Source of the DNA: Bufo bufo
Lineage: Eukaryota; Chordata; Amphibia; Anura; Bufonidae
NCBI RefSeq assembly: GCF_905171765.1
Contig: NC_053391.1
Coordinates: 191,900,559-191,964,558, forward strand
DNA length: 64,000 nt
Reading direction: 5' to 3'
Shown: positions 41,795-53,785 of the stretch, piece after piece
How the letters are laid out: each line of letters begins with the position of its first letter
Position numbering within the stretch: the stretch's first letter is position 1
Program-made: the position numbers and the translations under genes
Notes under the pieces: model-generated
The model's input: the letters and a program-made list of their open reading frames with translations, nothing else
What the model was told of the DNA's origin: nothing
The model's database searches: none

Positions 41795-42295
41795 AAGCCT
41801 GATTCTCTGCTATGACATGAAGCCTGATTCTCTGCTATGGGACCTCTCTCCTCTGTCTGGGTGCCGGGGCCTAAAAATATCTGACAATGGCCTGTTCCAG
41901 TGGTGGGTGACATGAAGCCTGATTCTCTGCTATGACTTGAAGCCTGATTCTCTGCTATGACATGAAGCCTGATTCTCTGCTATGGGACCTCTCTCCTCTG
42001 TCTGGGTGCCGGGGCCTAAATATCTGGCAATGGCCTGTTCCAGTGGTGGGTGACGTGAAGCCTGATTCTCTGCTATGCCATGAAGCCTGATTCTCTGCTA
42101 TGCCATGAAGCCTGATTCTCTGCTATGCCATGAAGCCTGATTCTCTGCTATGCCATGAAGCCTGATTCTCTGCTATGACATGAAGCCTGATTCTCTGCTA
42201 TGGGACTTCTCTCCTCTGTCTGGGTGCCGGGGCCTAAATATCTGACAATGGCCTGTTCCAGTGGTGGGTGACATGAAGCCTGATTCTCTGCCATG
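41795..42295. repeat. 25-bp tandem array inside the hAT element
   Basis: The unit catgaagcctgattctctg is repeated singly and inside longer units with gacctctctcctctgtctgg...cctgttccagtggtgggtga. About a dozen copies of the short unit can be counted. Confidence 0.85.
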
Positions 42296-43136
42296 AGACC
42301 TCTCTCCAATTGATATTGGTTAATTTTAATTTATTTTATTTTTATTTTAATTCATTTCCCTATCCACATTTGTTTGCAGGGGATTTACCTACATTTTGCT
42401 CCCTTTTGCAGCCCTCTAGCCCTTTCCTGGGCTATTTTATAGCCTTTTTAGTGCCGAAAAAGTTTGGGTCCCCATTGACTTCAATGGGGTTCGGGTTCGG
42501 GGCGAAGTTCGGGTCGAGTTCGGATCCCGAACCCGAACATTTCCGGGAAGTTCGGCCGAGCTTCTCGAACCCGAACATCCAGGTGTTCGCTCAACTCTAA
42601 TCCTGAGACCATGCAGTGATTTCCAGTACAGAATCATGCATGTTATTAATGCAAGCCCATACATCATGAGTATTCAATATTGACCATCAGCCTTGTGCAC
42701 ATGGATTTCGCCAGATTCTCTGAATCATTTGATGATATTATGTATTGTGGATGGTGGGATATTCAAAATCTTCACAATTTTATGTTGAGGAACTTTTTAG
42801 ATGCAGTTTGGTGAACCTCTGCCCATTTTGCTTCTGACAGACTCTGCCTCTCTAACATGCTCATTGTATACCCAGTCATGTATTTTATTAGTACCACTGA
42901 CTTTTCCAACCTTTTGTTGCCCCTGTCCCAACTTTTTTGGAGATGTGTTGCTGTCATCAAGTTCTAAATGAGTTAATTCTTTTTCATGAAATGGTAAAAT
43001 GTCTCACTTTCAACATATGATATATGTTCTGTGTTGGATTCTGAATAAAATATGGGTCTATGAGATTTGAAAATCATTGCATTTTGTTTTGATTTACATT
43101 TTCCACACCATTACAACTTTTTCAGAATTGGGATTG

Positions 43137-43839
43137 GATTTATGTGTTGTGTTATTCTCACATTTTTTTCTTTTCAGTCCACATAGGGGACTTGAACCTG
43201 TGATCTTTTCATTGCTTGTACCAGTGGCGTAGCTATCAGGGAAGCAGGGGAAGCAACTGCTTCGGGTCCTGAGCTCAGAAGGGGCCCCAGAGCAGTACTG
43301 AATGTTTTCATTAGATCTAGGGCTGCACTTTATAGAAGCACCTGCCACTTACAGCAGCAGTGCTGGAGCTACTACCACTGAAGGTCCTTTCTCAGTGAGG
43401 AGCAGATACAGTATAATTGCCGTCTTCTCCTCCTCCTATGGCCATTCTCAGGCTGAGATCTGCAGTACCGGCACACCACTTGCCAGTACTGCTTTCTGTT
43501 TTCTATTGGCTGGCAGCTTACTATGACATCAGCTGCCAGCCAATAGCAGAACATTATGGGATCAAGCCCCACCCACCAGTGTGAAGCTACTGTAGAGCAG
43601 GCTGGCTGCTCTAGCACTCAGAGCTCTAGAATGCCTACCCCCCATGTGTCTTGTTCTCTGACCCCCCCATAGTAGGTTACTGATTAACCCCTCCACTGCT
43701 GTCCCTGGATGGCACAGAGGGGTGATGGCACCTACTTCTCCAGGCTGCCTGTGAGGACCAGACATCAACTGTCTACAGGAAAGGTAAGTGTCTGTGTGTA
43801 GAAATAGGTGTATAACGACGTGTATGTTCGTGTGTGTAT

Positions 43840-43848
<9 letters not shown>
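43137..43848. repeat. Sequence with a 'GTGGCGTAGCTA' repeat end
   Basis: From 43213 the sequence cagtggcgtagctatcagg matches the end of a hAT-type repeat; its inverted counterpart (tagctacgcccctg) is at 57099-57112, 13.9 kb away. Within, mirrored gctgccagccaatag/ctattggctggcagc blocks lie near 43503-43545. No gene is supported. Confidence 0.4.

Positions 43849-43870
<22 letters not shown>
43849..43870. repeat. (TA)n microsatellite
   Basis: A TA run of about 11 units immediately left of a Tc1 element, providing its TA target. Confidence 0.85.
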
Positions 43871-45448
43871 CACTGCTCAAAAAAATAAAGGGAACACTTA
43901 AACAACACAATGTAACTCCAAGTCAATCACACTTCTGTGAAATCAAACTGTCCACTTAGGAAGCAACACTGAGTGACAATCAATTTCACATGCTGTTGTG
44001 CAAATGGGATAGACAACAGGTGGAAATTATAGGCAAGTAGCAAGACACTGCCAAACCGCCAAACCGCCAATAAAGGAGTGGTTCTGCAGGTGGTGACCTG
44101 ACCACTTCTCAGTTCCTATGCTTCCTGGCTGATGTTTTGGTCACTTTTGAATGCTGGCGGTGCTTTCACTCTAGTGGTAGCATGAGACGGAGTCTACAAC
44201 CCACACAAGTGGCTCAGGTAGTGCAGCTTATCCATGATGGCACATCAATGCGAGCTGTGGCAAGAAGGTTTGCTGTGTCTGTCAGCGTAGTGTCCAGAGC
44301 ATGGAGGCGCTACCAGGAGACAGGCCAGTACATCAGGAGACGTGGAGGAGGCCGTAGGAGGGCAACAACCCAGCAGCAGGACCGCTACCTCCGCCTTTGT
44401 GCAAGGAGGAACAGGAGGAGCACTGCCAGAGCCCTGCAAAATGATCTCCAGCAGGCCACAAATGTGCATGTGTCTGCTCAAATGGTCAGAAACAGACTCC
44501 ATGAGGGTGATATGAGGGCCCGACGTCCACAGGTGGGGGTTGTGCTTACAGCCCAACACCGTGCAGGACGTTTGGCATTTGCCAGAAAACACCAAAATTG
44601 GCAAATTCGCCACTGGCGCCCTGTGCTCTTCACAGAGGAAAGCAGGTTCACACTGAGCACATGTGACAGACGTGACAGAGTCTGGAGACGCCATGGAGAA
44701 CGTTCTGCTGCCTGCAACATCCTCCAGCATGACCGGTTTGGCATTAGGTCAGTAATGGTGTGGGGTGGCATTTCTTTGGAGGGCCGCACAGCCCTCCATG
44801 TGCTCGCCAGAGGTAGCCTGACTGCCATTAGGTACCGAGATCAGATCCTCAGACCCCTTGTGAGACCATATGAAGGTGCGGTTGGCCCTGGGTTCCTCCT
44901 AATGCAAGACAATGCTAGACCTCATGTGGCTGGAGTGTGTCAGCAGTTCCTGCAAGACGAAGGCATTAATGCTATGGACTGGCCCGCCCGTTCCCCAGAC
45001 CTGAATCCAATTGAGCACATCTGGGACATCACGTCTCGCTCTATCCACCAACGTCACGTTGCACCACAGACTGTCCAGGAGTTGGCAGATGCTTTAGTCT
45101 AGGTCTAGCAGGAGATCCCTCAGGAGACCGTCCGCCACCTCATCAGGAGCATGCACAGGCGTTGTAGGGAGGTCATACAGGCACGTGGAGGCCACACACA
45201 CTACTGAGCCTCATTTTGACTTGTTTTAAGCACATTACATCAAAGTTGGATCAGCCTGTAGTGTGTTTTTCCACTTTAATTTTGAGGGTGACTCCAAATC
45301 CAGACCTCCATGGGTTAAAAAATTTGATTTCCATTTTTTTCTTTTGTGTGATTTTGTTGTCAGCACATTCAACTATGTAAAGAACAAAGTATTTCAGAAG
45401 AATATTTAATTAATTCAGATCTAGGATGTGTTATTTTTGTGTTCCCTT
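43871..45448 (+). mobile_element. Tc1/mariner element, right tip missing
   Basis: It begins cactgctcaaaaaaataaag directly after a TA run and carries an almost complete transposase gene. The right end stops at ttttgtgttccctt, which is only the inner part of the inverted repeat; an aaaggggtattccc repeat follows, so the outer ~18 bp were lost. Confidence 0.88.
44137..45102 (+). pseudogene. Tc1-type transposase, first catalytic residue altered, C-terminus cut
   Basis: The frame is 321 residues, probably starting at the internal Met 16 (44182). It has a paired-like helix-turn-helix region (about 20-125, with [20 protein letters not shown]) and a GRR-type basic hinge (70-75). In the DDE core, LLMQDNA (D258) and [11 protein letters not shown] (E293) are intact and 34 residues apart as in Tc1. 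The first catalytic position, normally aspartate in FTDES, is glutamate (E167, FTEESRF). The frame ends at UAG (45100-45102), followed two codons later by another UAG, while similar sequence continues for about 35 more codons to TACTGA. So it would have an altered active site and lack its tail. Confidence 0.88.
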
Positions 45449-46129
45449 AAAGGGGTATTCCCATCTTGCCTTTTCAATCTTACGAGCAGTAAATGTCCTG
45501 ATAACTTCCTGGTTTGGCTCCGGCAGTTGAGTGAAGGCCACGCCTCCTCATGACTCACCCTGAGAGCTCAGTCCTTGCGTGCTCGTTCATGTGGATGAGT
45601 CATCTTTCTGGAGCCTGCAGAGTATGTAAAGCCCATCCCCCTGCTGGGGAATCACTCAGTGACCACAGACCAATGCTAGTGAACTAATGTAGTAGTAACT
45701 TGTAGCTGTCCTGCATTCTAATACACTTTTACACATAAAACCTGTGTTAGGCTACTTTCACACTTGCGGCTATTTCGCCGTGCTGCCGCTCCGTCCCCAT
45801 TGACTATAAAGGGGACGGGGCGGAGCTCCGGCGGTGCACGGCAAAAAGCCGCCGGACTAAAATTACTGCATGTCAGGCTTTTTAGTCCAGCGGCTTTCGC
45901 CGTGCTGCGCCGGAGCTCCGCCCCGGTCCCCATTATAGTCAATGGGGACGGAGCGGCGGCACGGCGAAATAGCCGCAGGACGGATCCGACATGGTGAACA
46001 GCATCCGTCCTGCCGCAAGTGTGAAAGTAGCCTAACAAACCCATTCTGTGCAGCAAAAACAATAAATCACTACAGCCCAAATGCATGTTAGCTAGTAGCC
46101 ATATGATCTGTGCTAGATATAGATAGATA
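45449..46129. repeat. Interspersed repeat interrupted by a MITE
   Basis: From ttaaaggggtattcccatc (the right neighbour of the Tc1 element) to about 45746 it resembles a common short repeat end. After the MITE there are 60 bp of unassigned sequence and then a short gatagata run. Confidence 0.4.
45750..46032. mobile_element. MITE, 'GGCTACTTTCACACTTGCGGC' ends
   Basis: The near-perfect inverted ends ggctactttcacacttgcgg and ccgcaagtgtgaaagtagcc surround a highly palindromic interior (ccgccggactaaaa and mirror). TTA precedes and TAA follows; only TA is a direct repeat. Confidence 0.8.
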
Positions 46130-46350
46130 TATTCACTGACTTATTACCCAGCTTTCCCGGTCTCAGATATTATCACTGACTTATTACCCAGCTTTCCCGG
46201 TCTCAGATATTATCACTGATTTATTACCCAGCTTTCCCGGTCTCAGATATTATCACTGACTTATTACACAGCTTTCCCGGTGTCTGATATTATCACTGAC
46301 TTATTACCCAGCTTTCCCGGTCTCAGATATTATCACTGACTTATTACTTA
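46130..46350. repeat. 40-bp tandem array
   Basis: The unit ttattacccagctttcccgg + tctcagatattatcactgac repeats about five and a half times with few changes. It merges into the 122 bp array on the right. Confidence 0.92.
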
Positions 46351-47967
46351 TGTCATAGATACTATTGCACCACCATTCTATATATGTCCTATATAGATAA
46401 TTCCCTCCACACCAATCACTGAGGATGTACAAGCGCATACCTGGCTCTGCTACATATGAGTGTTTTTCACTCCTACACTAGTACTATTGCACCACCATTC
46501 TATATATGTCCTTTATAGATAATTCCCTCCACACCAATCACTGAGGATGTACCAGCGCATACCTGGCTCTGCTACATATCAGTGATTTTCACTCCTACAC
46601 TAGTACTATTGCACCACCATTCTATATATGTCATATATAGATAATTCCCTCCACACCAATCACTGAGGATGTACTAGTGCATTCCTGGCTCTGCTACATA
46701 TCAGTGATTTTCCCTCCTACACTAGTACTATTGCACCAACATTCTATATATGTCATATATAGATAATTCCCTCCACACCAATCACTGGGGATGTACAAGC
46801 GCATGCCTGGCTCTGCTACATATCAGTGATTTTCACTCCTACACTAGTACTATTGCACCACCATTCTATATATGTCCTATATAGATAATTCCCTCCACAC
46901 CAATCACTAAGGATGTACCAGCGCATACCTGGCTCTGCTACATATGAGTGATTTTCACTCCTACACTAGTACTATTGCACCACCATTCTATATATGTCAT
47001 ATATAGATAATTCCCTCCACACCAATCACTGAGGATGTACTAGTGCATTCCTGGCTCTGCTACATATCAGTGATTTTCCCTCCTACACTAGTACTATTGC
47101 ACCAACATTCTATATATGTCATATATAGATAATTCCCTCCACACCAATCACTGAGGATGTACAAGCGCATTCCTGGCTCTGCTACATATCAGTGATTTTC
47201 ACTCCTACACTAGTACTATTGCACCACCATTCTATATATGTCATATATAGATAATTCCCTCCACACCAATCAATGAGGATGTACTAGCGCATACCTGGCT
47301 CTGCTACATATCAGTGATTTTCACTCCTACACTAGTACTATTGCACCACCATTCTATATATGTCATATATAGATAATTCCCTCCACACCAATCACTGAGG
47401 ATGTACAAGCGCATTCCTGGCTCTGCTACATATCAGTGATTTTCACTCCTACACTAGTACTATTGCACCACCATTCTATATATGTCCTATATAGATAATT
47501 CCCTCCACACCAATCACTGAGGATGTACAAGCGCATTCCTGGCTCTGCTACATATCAGTGATTTTCACTCCTACACTAGTACTATTGCACCACCATTCTA
47601 TATATGTCCTATATAGATAATTCCCTCCACACCAATCACTAAGGATGTACCAGCGCATACCTGGCTCTGCTACATATCAGTGATTTTCACTCCTACACTA
47701 GTACTATTGCACCACCATTCTATATATTTCATATATAGATAATTCGCCTCCACACCAATCACTGAGGATGTACAAGCGCATTCCTGGCTCTGCTACATAT
47801 CAGTGATTTTCACTCCTACACTAGTACTATTGCACCACCATTTTCTATATGTCATATATACCTAATTCCCTCCACACCAATGTGAGGATGTACAAGCGCA
47901 TTCCTGGCTCTGCTTCATATCAGTGATTTTCACTCCTACACTAGTACTATTGCACCACCATTCTGAA
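46351..47967. repeat. 122-bp satellite array, left part
   Basis: About 13 copies of a 122 bp unit starting tactattgcaccaccattc and including ataattccctccacaccaat and cctggctctgctacatatca. Copies differ by a few bases. The array is cut by a Tc1 element and resumes at 51262. Confidence 0.95.
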
Positions 47968-49148
47968 TACAGGGAGTGCAGAATTATTAGGCAAGTTGTA
48001 TTTTTGAGGATTAATTTTATTATTGAACAACAACCATGTTCTCAATAAACCCAAAAACTCATTAATATCAAAGCTGAATATTTTTGGAAGTAGTTTTTAG
48101 TTTGTTTTTAGTTTTAGCTATTTTAGGGGGATATCTGTGTTGCAGGTGACTATTACTGTGCATAATTATTAGGCAACTTAACAAAAAACAAATATATACC
48201 CATTTCAATTATTTATTTTTACCAGTGAAACCAATATAACATCTCAACATTCACAAATATACATTTCTGACATTCAAAAACAAAACAAAAACTAATCAGT
48301 GACCAATATAGCCACCTTTCTTTGCAAGGACACTCAAAAGCCTGCCATCCATGGATTCTGTCAGTGTTTTTATCTGTTCACCATCAACATTGCGTGCAGC
48401 AGCAACCACAGCCTCCCAGACACTGTTCAGAGAGGTGTACTGTTTTCCCTCCTTGTAAATCTCACATTTGATGATGGACCACAGGTTCTCAATGGGGTTC
48501 AGATCAGGTGAACAAGGAGGCCATGTCATTAGATTTTCTTCTTTTATACCCTTTCTTGCCAGCCACGCTGTGGAGTACTTGGACGTGTGTGATGGAGCAT
48601 TGTCCTGCATGAAAATCATGTTTTTCTTGAAGGATGCAGACTTCTTCCTGTACCACTGCTTGAAGAAGGTGGCTTCCAGAAACTGGCAGTAGGACTGGGA
48701 GTTGAGCTTGACTCAGGGCCGGCGCTACCAGTAAGGCGACTTAGGCAGTCGCCTAGGGCGCCATTTAGCAGGGGGCGCACGTTGCAGTGTAAAAAAAAAA
48801 AAAGTTGGTTATATAAGTTCGGCCGGCCGGCGGCGCCCCTCATGCTGCGCCTCCTGAGCGGCTGAGCGCTTGCCGCTCTAAAGAATCTCCGGCCGCCGGC
48901 TCAGTGCTGCGCAGCCAGCCTGCGCCTGCTGTCATTCTGTGTCTGCTCTTTGCTGTGTCCGTGCCGTGGCCGAGCTCTGTTAGGTCCGCGGTACAGGAGC
49001 TTTTGTTTCCTGTACCCGGCCGGCCGGACTGACAGGAAGTGCTCACTTAGTGTGCACTTCCTGTTAGTCCGGCCGGGTACAGGAAACAAATGCTCCTGTA
49101 CCGCGGACCGAACAGAGCTCGGCCACGCTACACTAGAGGTGACGGGGG

Positions 49149-49915
49149 GAGGGGGGCTGGCTGCAATGAGAGTGACAAGGGGGGGGGTCTGCAATGAGAG
49201 TGACAAGGGGGGGGCTGCAATGAGAGTGACAAGGGGGGGGGGGCTGCAATGAGAGTGACAAGGGGGGGAGCTGCAATGAGAGTGACAAGGGGGGGGCTGC
49301 AATGAGAGTGACAAGGGGGGGCTGCAATGAGAGTGACAAGGGGGGGGGCTGCAATGAGAGTGACAAGGGGGGGGCTGCAATGAGAGTGACAAGGGGGGGG
49401 GGCTGCAATGAGAGTGACAAGGGGGGGGCTGCAATGAGAGTGACAAGGGGGGGGGCTGCAATGAGAGTGACAAGGGGGGGGGGCTGCAATGAGAGTGACA
49501 AGGGGGGGGCTGCAATGAGAGTGACAAGGGGGGGGCTGCAATGAGAGTGACAAGGGGGGGCTGCAATGAGAGTGACAAGGGGGGGGGGCTGCAATGAGAG
49601 TGACAAGGGGGGGGGGCTGCAATGAGAGTGACAAGGGGGGGCTGCAATCAGAGTGATAAGGGGGGGCTGCAATGAGAGTGACAAGGGAGGGGGGGATAAA
49701 ATGAGTGACAAGGGAGGGGGGGCTGGAATGAGTGTGACAAGGGAGGGGGGGAGAAGAGAGTGACAAGGGAGGGGGGGCTGGAATGAGTGTGACAAGGGAG
49801 GGGGGGCTGGAATGAGTGTGACAAGGGAGGGGGGGGGGGAGAGAGTGACAAGGGGGGGGGGGGGGAGAAGAGAGTGACAAGGGAGGAGGGAGAAGAGAGT
49901 GACAAGGGAGTCCCC
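49149..49915. repeat. G-rich ~24-27-bp minisatellite
   Basis: About 28 units of aatgagagtgacaag plus a variable G run and ctgc. The right third uses variant units (gggagggggggctggaatgagtgtgacaa). The G-run length variation explains the many long open frames on the minus strand, which are not genes. Confidence 0.95.
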
Positions 49916-50054
49916 AGAGCCAGACCAAGAGCCAGACTGCAGCCAGAGACCAGATCATCTTATTGTCCTGGTGGTAAGTAGATAATGCAATATGTTTATT
50001 ATGTAATTGTTTAGTTATTAATACTACATTGGAGACTAATTTACCTCACATTTA

Positions 50055-50260
50055 GGGTCCATTCACACATCCATGTGTGTTTTGCGGATCCACAAAACAC
50101 GGACAGCAGCAATGTGCGTTCCGCATTTTGCGGGCACTAAGAGAATATGCCTATTCTTGTCCGCTATTGCGGACAAGAATAGGACATGTTCTATTTTTTT
50201 CAGGATCGGAATTGCGGATCCCATAGAAATGTATGGGCCCGCAATTCCGTTCCGCAAAAA
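50055..50260. mobile_element. MITE fragment, 'GGGTCCATTCACACATCC' end
   Basis: The left end and interior match the family at 9312-9580 (gtgttttgcggatccacaaa, ttgtccgctattgcggacaa). The right inverted end is missing or replaced. It carries ggacatgttc (50182-50191). Confidence 0.6.
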
Positions 50261-51261
50261 GAGACAGCTATAAGAAGCTGGATTAACCCTAAGGGAAACA
50301 TAGCAGTTCTTTTAATTTAAAAGCTGAGAAAGGGGTGGAACATATGTGATGTCATGATATGGGCAGATCATCTGATAAGGGGGGGGCCGCAATTTTTATT
50401 TTGCCTAGGGCGGAAAAAATCCTTGCACCGGCCCTGGCTTGACTCCATCCTCAACCCGAAAAGGCCCCACAAGCTCATCTTTGATGATACCAGCCCAAAC
50501 CAGTACTCCACCTCCACCTTGCTGGCGTCTGAGTCGGACTGGAGCTCTCTGCCCTTTACCAATCCAGCCACGGACCCATCCATCTGGCCCATCAAGACTC
50601 ACTCTCATTTCATCAGTCCATAAAACCTTAGAAAAATCAGTCATGAGATATTTCTTGGCCCAGTCTTGACGTTTCAGCTTGTGTGTCTTGTTCAGTGGTG
50701 GTCATCTTTCAGCCTTTCTTACCTTGGCCATGTCTCTGAGTATTGCACACCTTGTGCTTTTGGGCACTCCAGTGATGTTGCAGCTCTGAAATATGGCCAA
50801 ACTGGTGGCAAGTGGCATCTTGGCAGCTGCACGCTTGACTTTTCTCAGTTCATGGGCAGTTATTTTGCACCTTGGTTTTTCCACACGCTTCTTGCGACCC
50901 TGTTGACTATTTTGAATGAAACGCTTGATTGTTCGATGATCACGCTTCAGAAGCTTTGCAATTTTAAGAGTGCTGCATCCCTCTGCAAGATATCTCACTA
51001 TTTTTGACTTTTCTGAGCCTGTCAAGTCCTTCTTTTGACCCATTTTGCCAAAGGAAAGGAAGTTGCCTAATAATTATGCACACCTGATATAGGGTGTTGA
51101 TGTCATTAGACCACACCCCTTCTCATTACAGAGATGCACATCACCTAATATGCCTAATTGGTAGTAGGCTTTCGAGCCTATACAGCTTGGAGTAAGACAA
51201 CATGCATAAAGAGGATGATGTGGTCAAAATACTCATTTGCCTAATAATTCTGCACACAGTG

Positions 51262-51655
51262 TATGTCATATATAGATAATTCCCTCCACACCAATCACTG
51301 AGGATGTACTAGCGCATGCCTGGCTCTGCTACATATCAGTGTTTTTCCCTCCTACACTAGTACTATTGCACCACCATTCTATATATGTCCTATATAGATA
51401 ATTCCCTCCACACCAATCACTGAGGATGTACTAGCGCATTCCTGGCTCTGCTACATATCAGTGATTTTCACTCCTACACTAGTACTATTGCACCACCATT
51501 CTATATATGTCCTATATAGATAATTCCCTCCACACCAATCACTGAGGATGTACCAGCGCATACCTGGCTCTGCTACATATCAGTGTTTTTCACTCCTACA
51601 CTAGTACTATTGCACCACCATTCTATATATGTCCTATATAGATAATTCCCTCCAC
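51262..51655. repeat. 122-bp satellite array, right part
   Basis: About three more copies of the 122 bp unit after the Tc1 insertion, in phase with the left part (the tatgtcatatatag motif resumes directly at the TA). Confidence 0.95.
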
Positions 51656-53785
51656 ACTCACTCATATAGCCCCCATCAGCCTCATATGTCCCCCATCATG
51701 CTCATATAGCCCCCATCAGCATCATATAGCCACCATCATGCTCATATAGCCCCCATCAGCCTCATATCGCCACCATCAGCCTCATATAGCCCCCATCAGC
51801 CTCATATGTCCCCCATCATGCTCATATAGCCCCCATCAGCCTCATAGCCGCCATCATGCTCATATAGCCCCCATCAGCCTCATATAGCCACCATCATGCT
51901 CATATAGCCACCATCAGCCTCATATGTCCCCCATCAGCCTCATATGTCCCCCATCAGCCTCATATGTCCCCCATTAGCCTCATATGTCCCCCATCAGCCT
52001 CATATAGCTCCCATCATGCTCATATAGCCCCCACCAGCCTCATATAGCCCCCATCAGCCTCATATAGCCCCCCCATCAGCCTCATATGTCCACCATCAGC
52101 CTCATATAGCCCCCATCAGCCTCATATGTCCACCATCAGCCTCATATAGCTCCCATCATGCTCATATAGCCCCCATCAGCCTCATATAGCCCCCCATCAG
52201 CCTCATATAGCCACCATCAGCCTCATATAGCTCCCATCATGCTCATATAGCCCCCCATCAGCCTCATATAGCCCCCATCAGCCTCATATGTCCCCCATCA
52301 GCCTCATATGTCCCCCAGCAGCCTCATATAGCCCCCCTCAGCCTCATATAGCCCCCCATCAGCCTCATATAGCCACCATCATGCTCATATAGCCCCCATC
52401 AGCCTCATATCGCCACCATCAGCCTCATATGTCCCCCCTCAGCATCATATAGCCCCCATCAGCCTCATATAGCCCCCATCAGCCTCATATAGCCCCCCAT
52501 CAGCCTTATATGTCCCCCATCATGCTCATATAGCCCCCATCAGCCTCATATGTCCCCCATCAGCCTCATATGTCCCCCATCAGCCTCATATGTCCCCCAT
52601 CAGCCTCATATGTCCCCCATCATGCTCATATAGCCCCCATCAGCCTCATATAGCCCCCATCAGCCTCATATAGCCCCCCATCAGCCTCATATGTCCCCCA
52701 TCAGCCTCATATGTCCCCCATCATGCTCATATAGCCCCCATCAGCCTCATATAGCCCCCATCAGCCTCATATAGCCCCCATCAGCCTCATATAGCCCCCA
52801 TCAGCCTCATATAGCCCCCCATCAGCCTCATATGTCCCCCCTCAGCCTCATATAGCCCCCATCAGCCTCATATAGCCCCCCATCAGCCTCATATGTCCCC
52901 CATCAGCCTCATATAGCCACCATCAGCCTCATATAGCTCCCATCAGCCTCATATAGCCCCCATCAGCCTCATATAGCCCCCATCAGCCTCATATAGCCCC
53001 CCATCAGCCTCATATAGCCACCATCATGCTCATATAGCCCCCATCAGCCTCATATAGCCCCCATCAGCCTCATATAGCCCCCCATCAGCCTCATATGTCC
53101 CCCCTCAGCCTCATATAGCCCCCATCAGCCTCATATACCCCCATCAGCCTCATATAGCCCCCATCAGCCTCATATAGCCCCCCATCAGCCTCATATGTCC
53201 CCCATCAGCCTCATATGTCCCCCATCAGCCTCATATAGCCACCATCAGCCTCATATAGCTCCCATCATGCTCATATAGCCCCCATCAGCCTCATATAGCC
53301 CCCATCAGCCTCATATAGCCCCCCATCAGCCTCATATAGCCACCATCATGCTCATATAGCTCCCATCATGCTCATATAGCCCCCATCAGCCTCATATCGC
53401 CACCATCAGCCTCATATGTCCCCCATCAGCCTCATATAGCCCCCATCAGCCTCATATAGCCCCCATCAGCCTCATATAGCCCCCATCAGCCTCATATAGC
53501 CCCCATCAGCCTCATATAGCCCCCCATCAGCCTCATATGTCCCCCATCAGCCTCATATAGCCCCCATCAGCCTCATATAGCCCCCATCAGCCTCATATAG
53601 CCCCCCCATCAGCCTCATATAGCCCCCCCATCAGCCTCATATAGCGCCCCCATTAGCCTCATTTAGCCCCCCATCAGCCTCATATAGCGCCCCCATTAGC
53701 CTCATTTAGCCCCCCCATTAGCCTCATTTAGCCCTCCCCCATTAGCCTCATTTAGCCCCCCCATCAGCCTCATATAGCCCCCCAT
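51656..53785. repeat. 20-bp satellite array
   Basis: More than 100 units of cctcatatagcccccatcag, with recurrent variants (atgtccc for atagccc, atgct for agcct). The last 200 bp shift to attagcctcatttagccccc variants. It abuts the 122 bp array at ccctccacac|tcactcatatagc. Confidence 0.95.

Larger units (their letters stand above)
41041..42599 (+). mobile_element. hAT element with 8-bp target duplication
   Basis: The 8 bp direct duplication atcctgag flanks it (41033-41040, 42600-42607), the hallmark of hAT insertions. The ends tagggatgagcgaacccgaa and gttcgctcaactcta are inverted. The 1559 bp element holds the C-terminal part of a transposase and an internal 25 bp tandem array, so it is internally deleted and non-autonomous. 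Confidence 0.88.
40291..43136. mobile_element. Old DNA transposon, split by two insertions
   Basis: The ends cccaattcccaaaaagttggg and caactttttcagaattggg are inverted. Left (40291-40678) and right (42608-43136) parts share gatttgcaaatctcatagac and its mirror, and gtcccaactttttt inside. This end type is widespread in fish and frog elements; I cannot fix the superfamily (Kolobok or IS4EU-like). No transposase frame survives. A MITE and then a hAT element interrupt it. Confidence 0.65.
48714..50436. mobile_element. hAT-type element with minisatellite core
   Basis: The 8 bp target duplication gcttgact flanks it (48706-48713, 50437-50444). The ends cagggccggcgc and gcaccggccctg are inverted, and both ends contain cgcctaggg-type subterminal text. 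There is no transposase. The interior holds an inverted pair (cggtacaggagc...cctgtacccggccgg, 48988-49105), a G-rich minisatellite and a MITE fragment. Confidence 0.9.
48296..51043 (-). pseudogene. Tc1-type transposase, interrupted by a hAT insertion
   Basis: On the minus strand the N-terminal part (51043-50702) has a helix-turn-helix (TLKIAKLLKRDHRTIKRFI) and ends in a frame change. The middle (50644 to about 50445) holds the first catalytic aspartate in VLWTDEMRVSL. After the 1723 bp hAT insert the C-terminal part (about 48705-48296) has FMQDNAPSH with the second aspartate and [11 protein letters not shown] with the glutamate. All three catalytic residues are present, but the gene is broken by at least one frame change before residue ~115 and by the insert. 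The two halves meet cleanly at the insert's 8 bp duplication. Confidence 0.88.
47970..51261 (-). mobile_element. Tc1/mariner element inside the 122-bp satellite, split by a hAT element
   Basis: The ends cagggagtgcagaattattagg and cctaataattctgcacacagtg are inverted, with the TA target duplicated on both sides (47968-47969, 51262-51263). Without the inner hAT element (48714-50436) the Tc1 element would be about 1.56 kb, a normal length. The transposase gene is on the minus strand. Confidence 0.92.

Noticed and set aside
44245..44828. Minus-strand frames of 116-161 codons
   Set aside because: Antisense shadows of the Tc1 transposase on the + strand, with no domain of their own.
48901..49958. 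Long minus-strand frames of 220-276 codons rich in P, S, L and H
   Set aside because: Pure translation of a G-rich minisatellite inside a hAT element; phase changes with G-run length.
51656..53785. CRISPR-like regular array
   Set aside because: 20 bp units are directly adjacent with no unique spacers, and the genome is eukaryotic.
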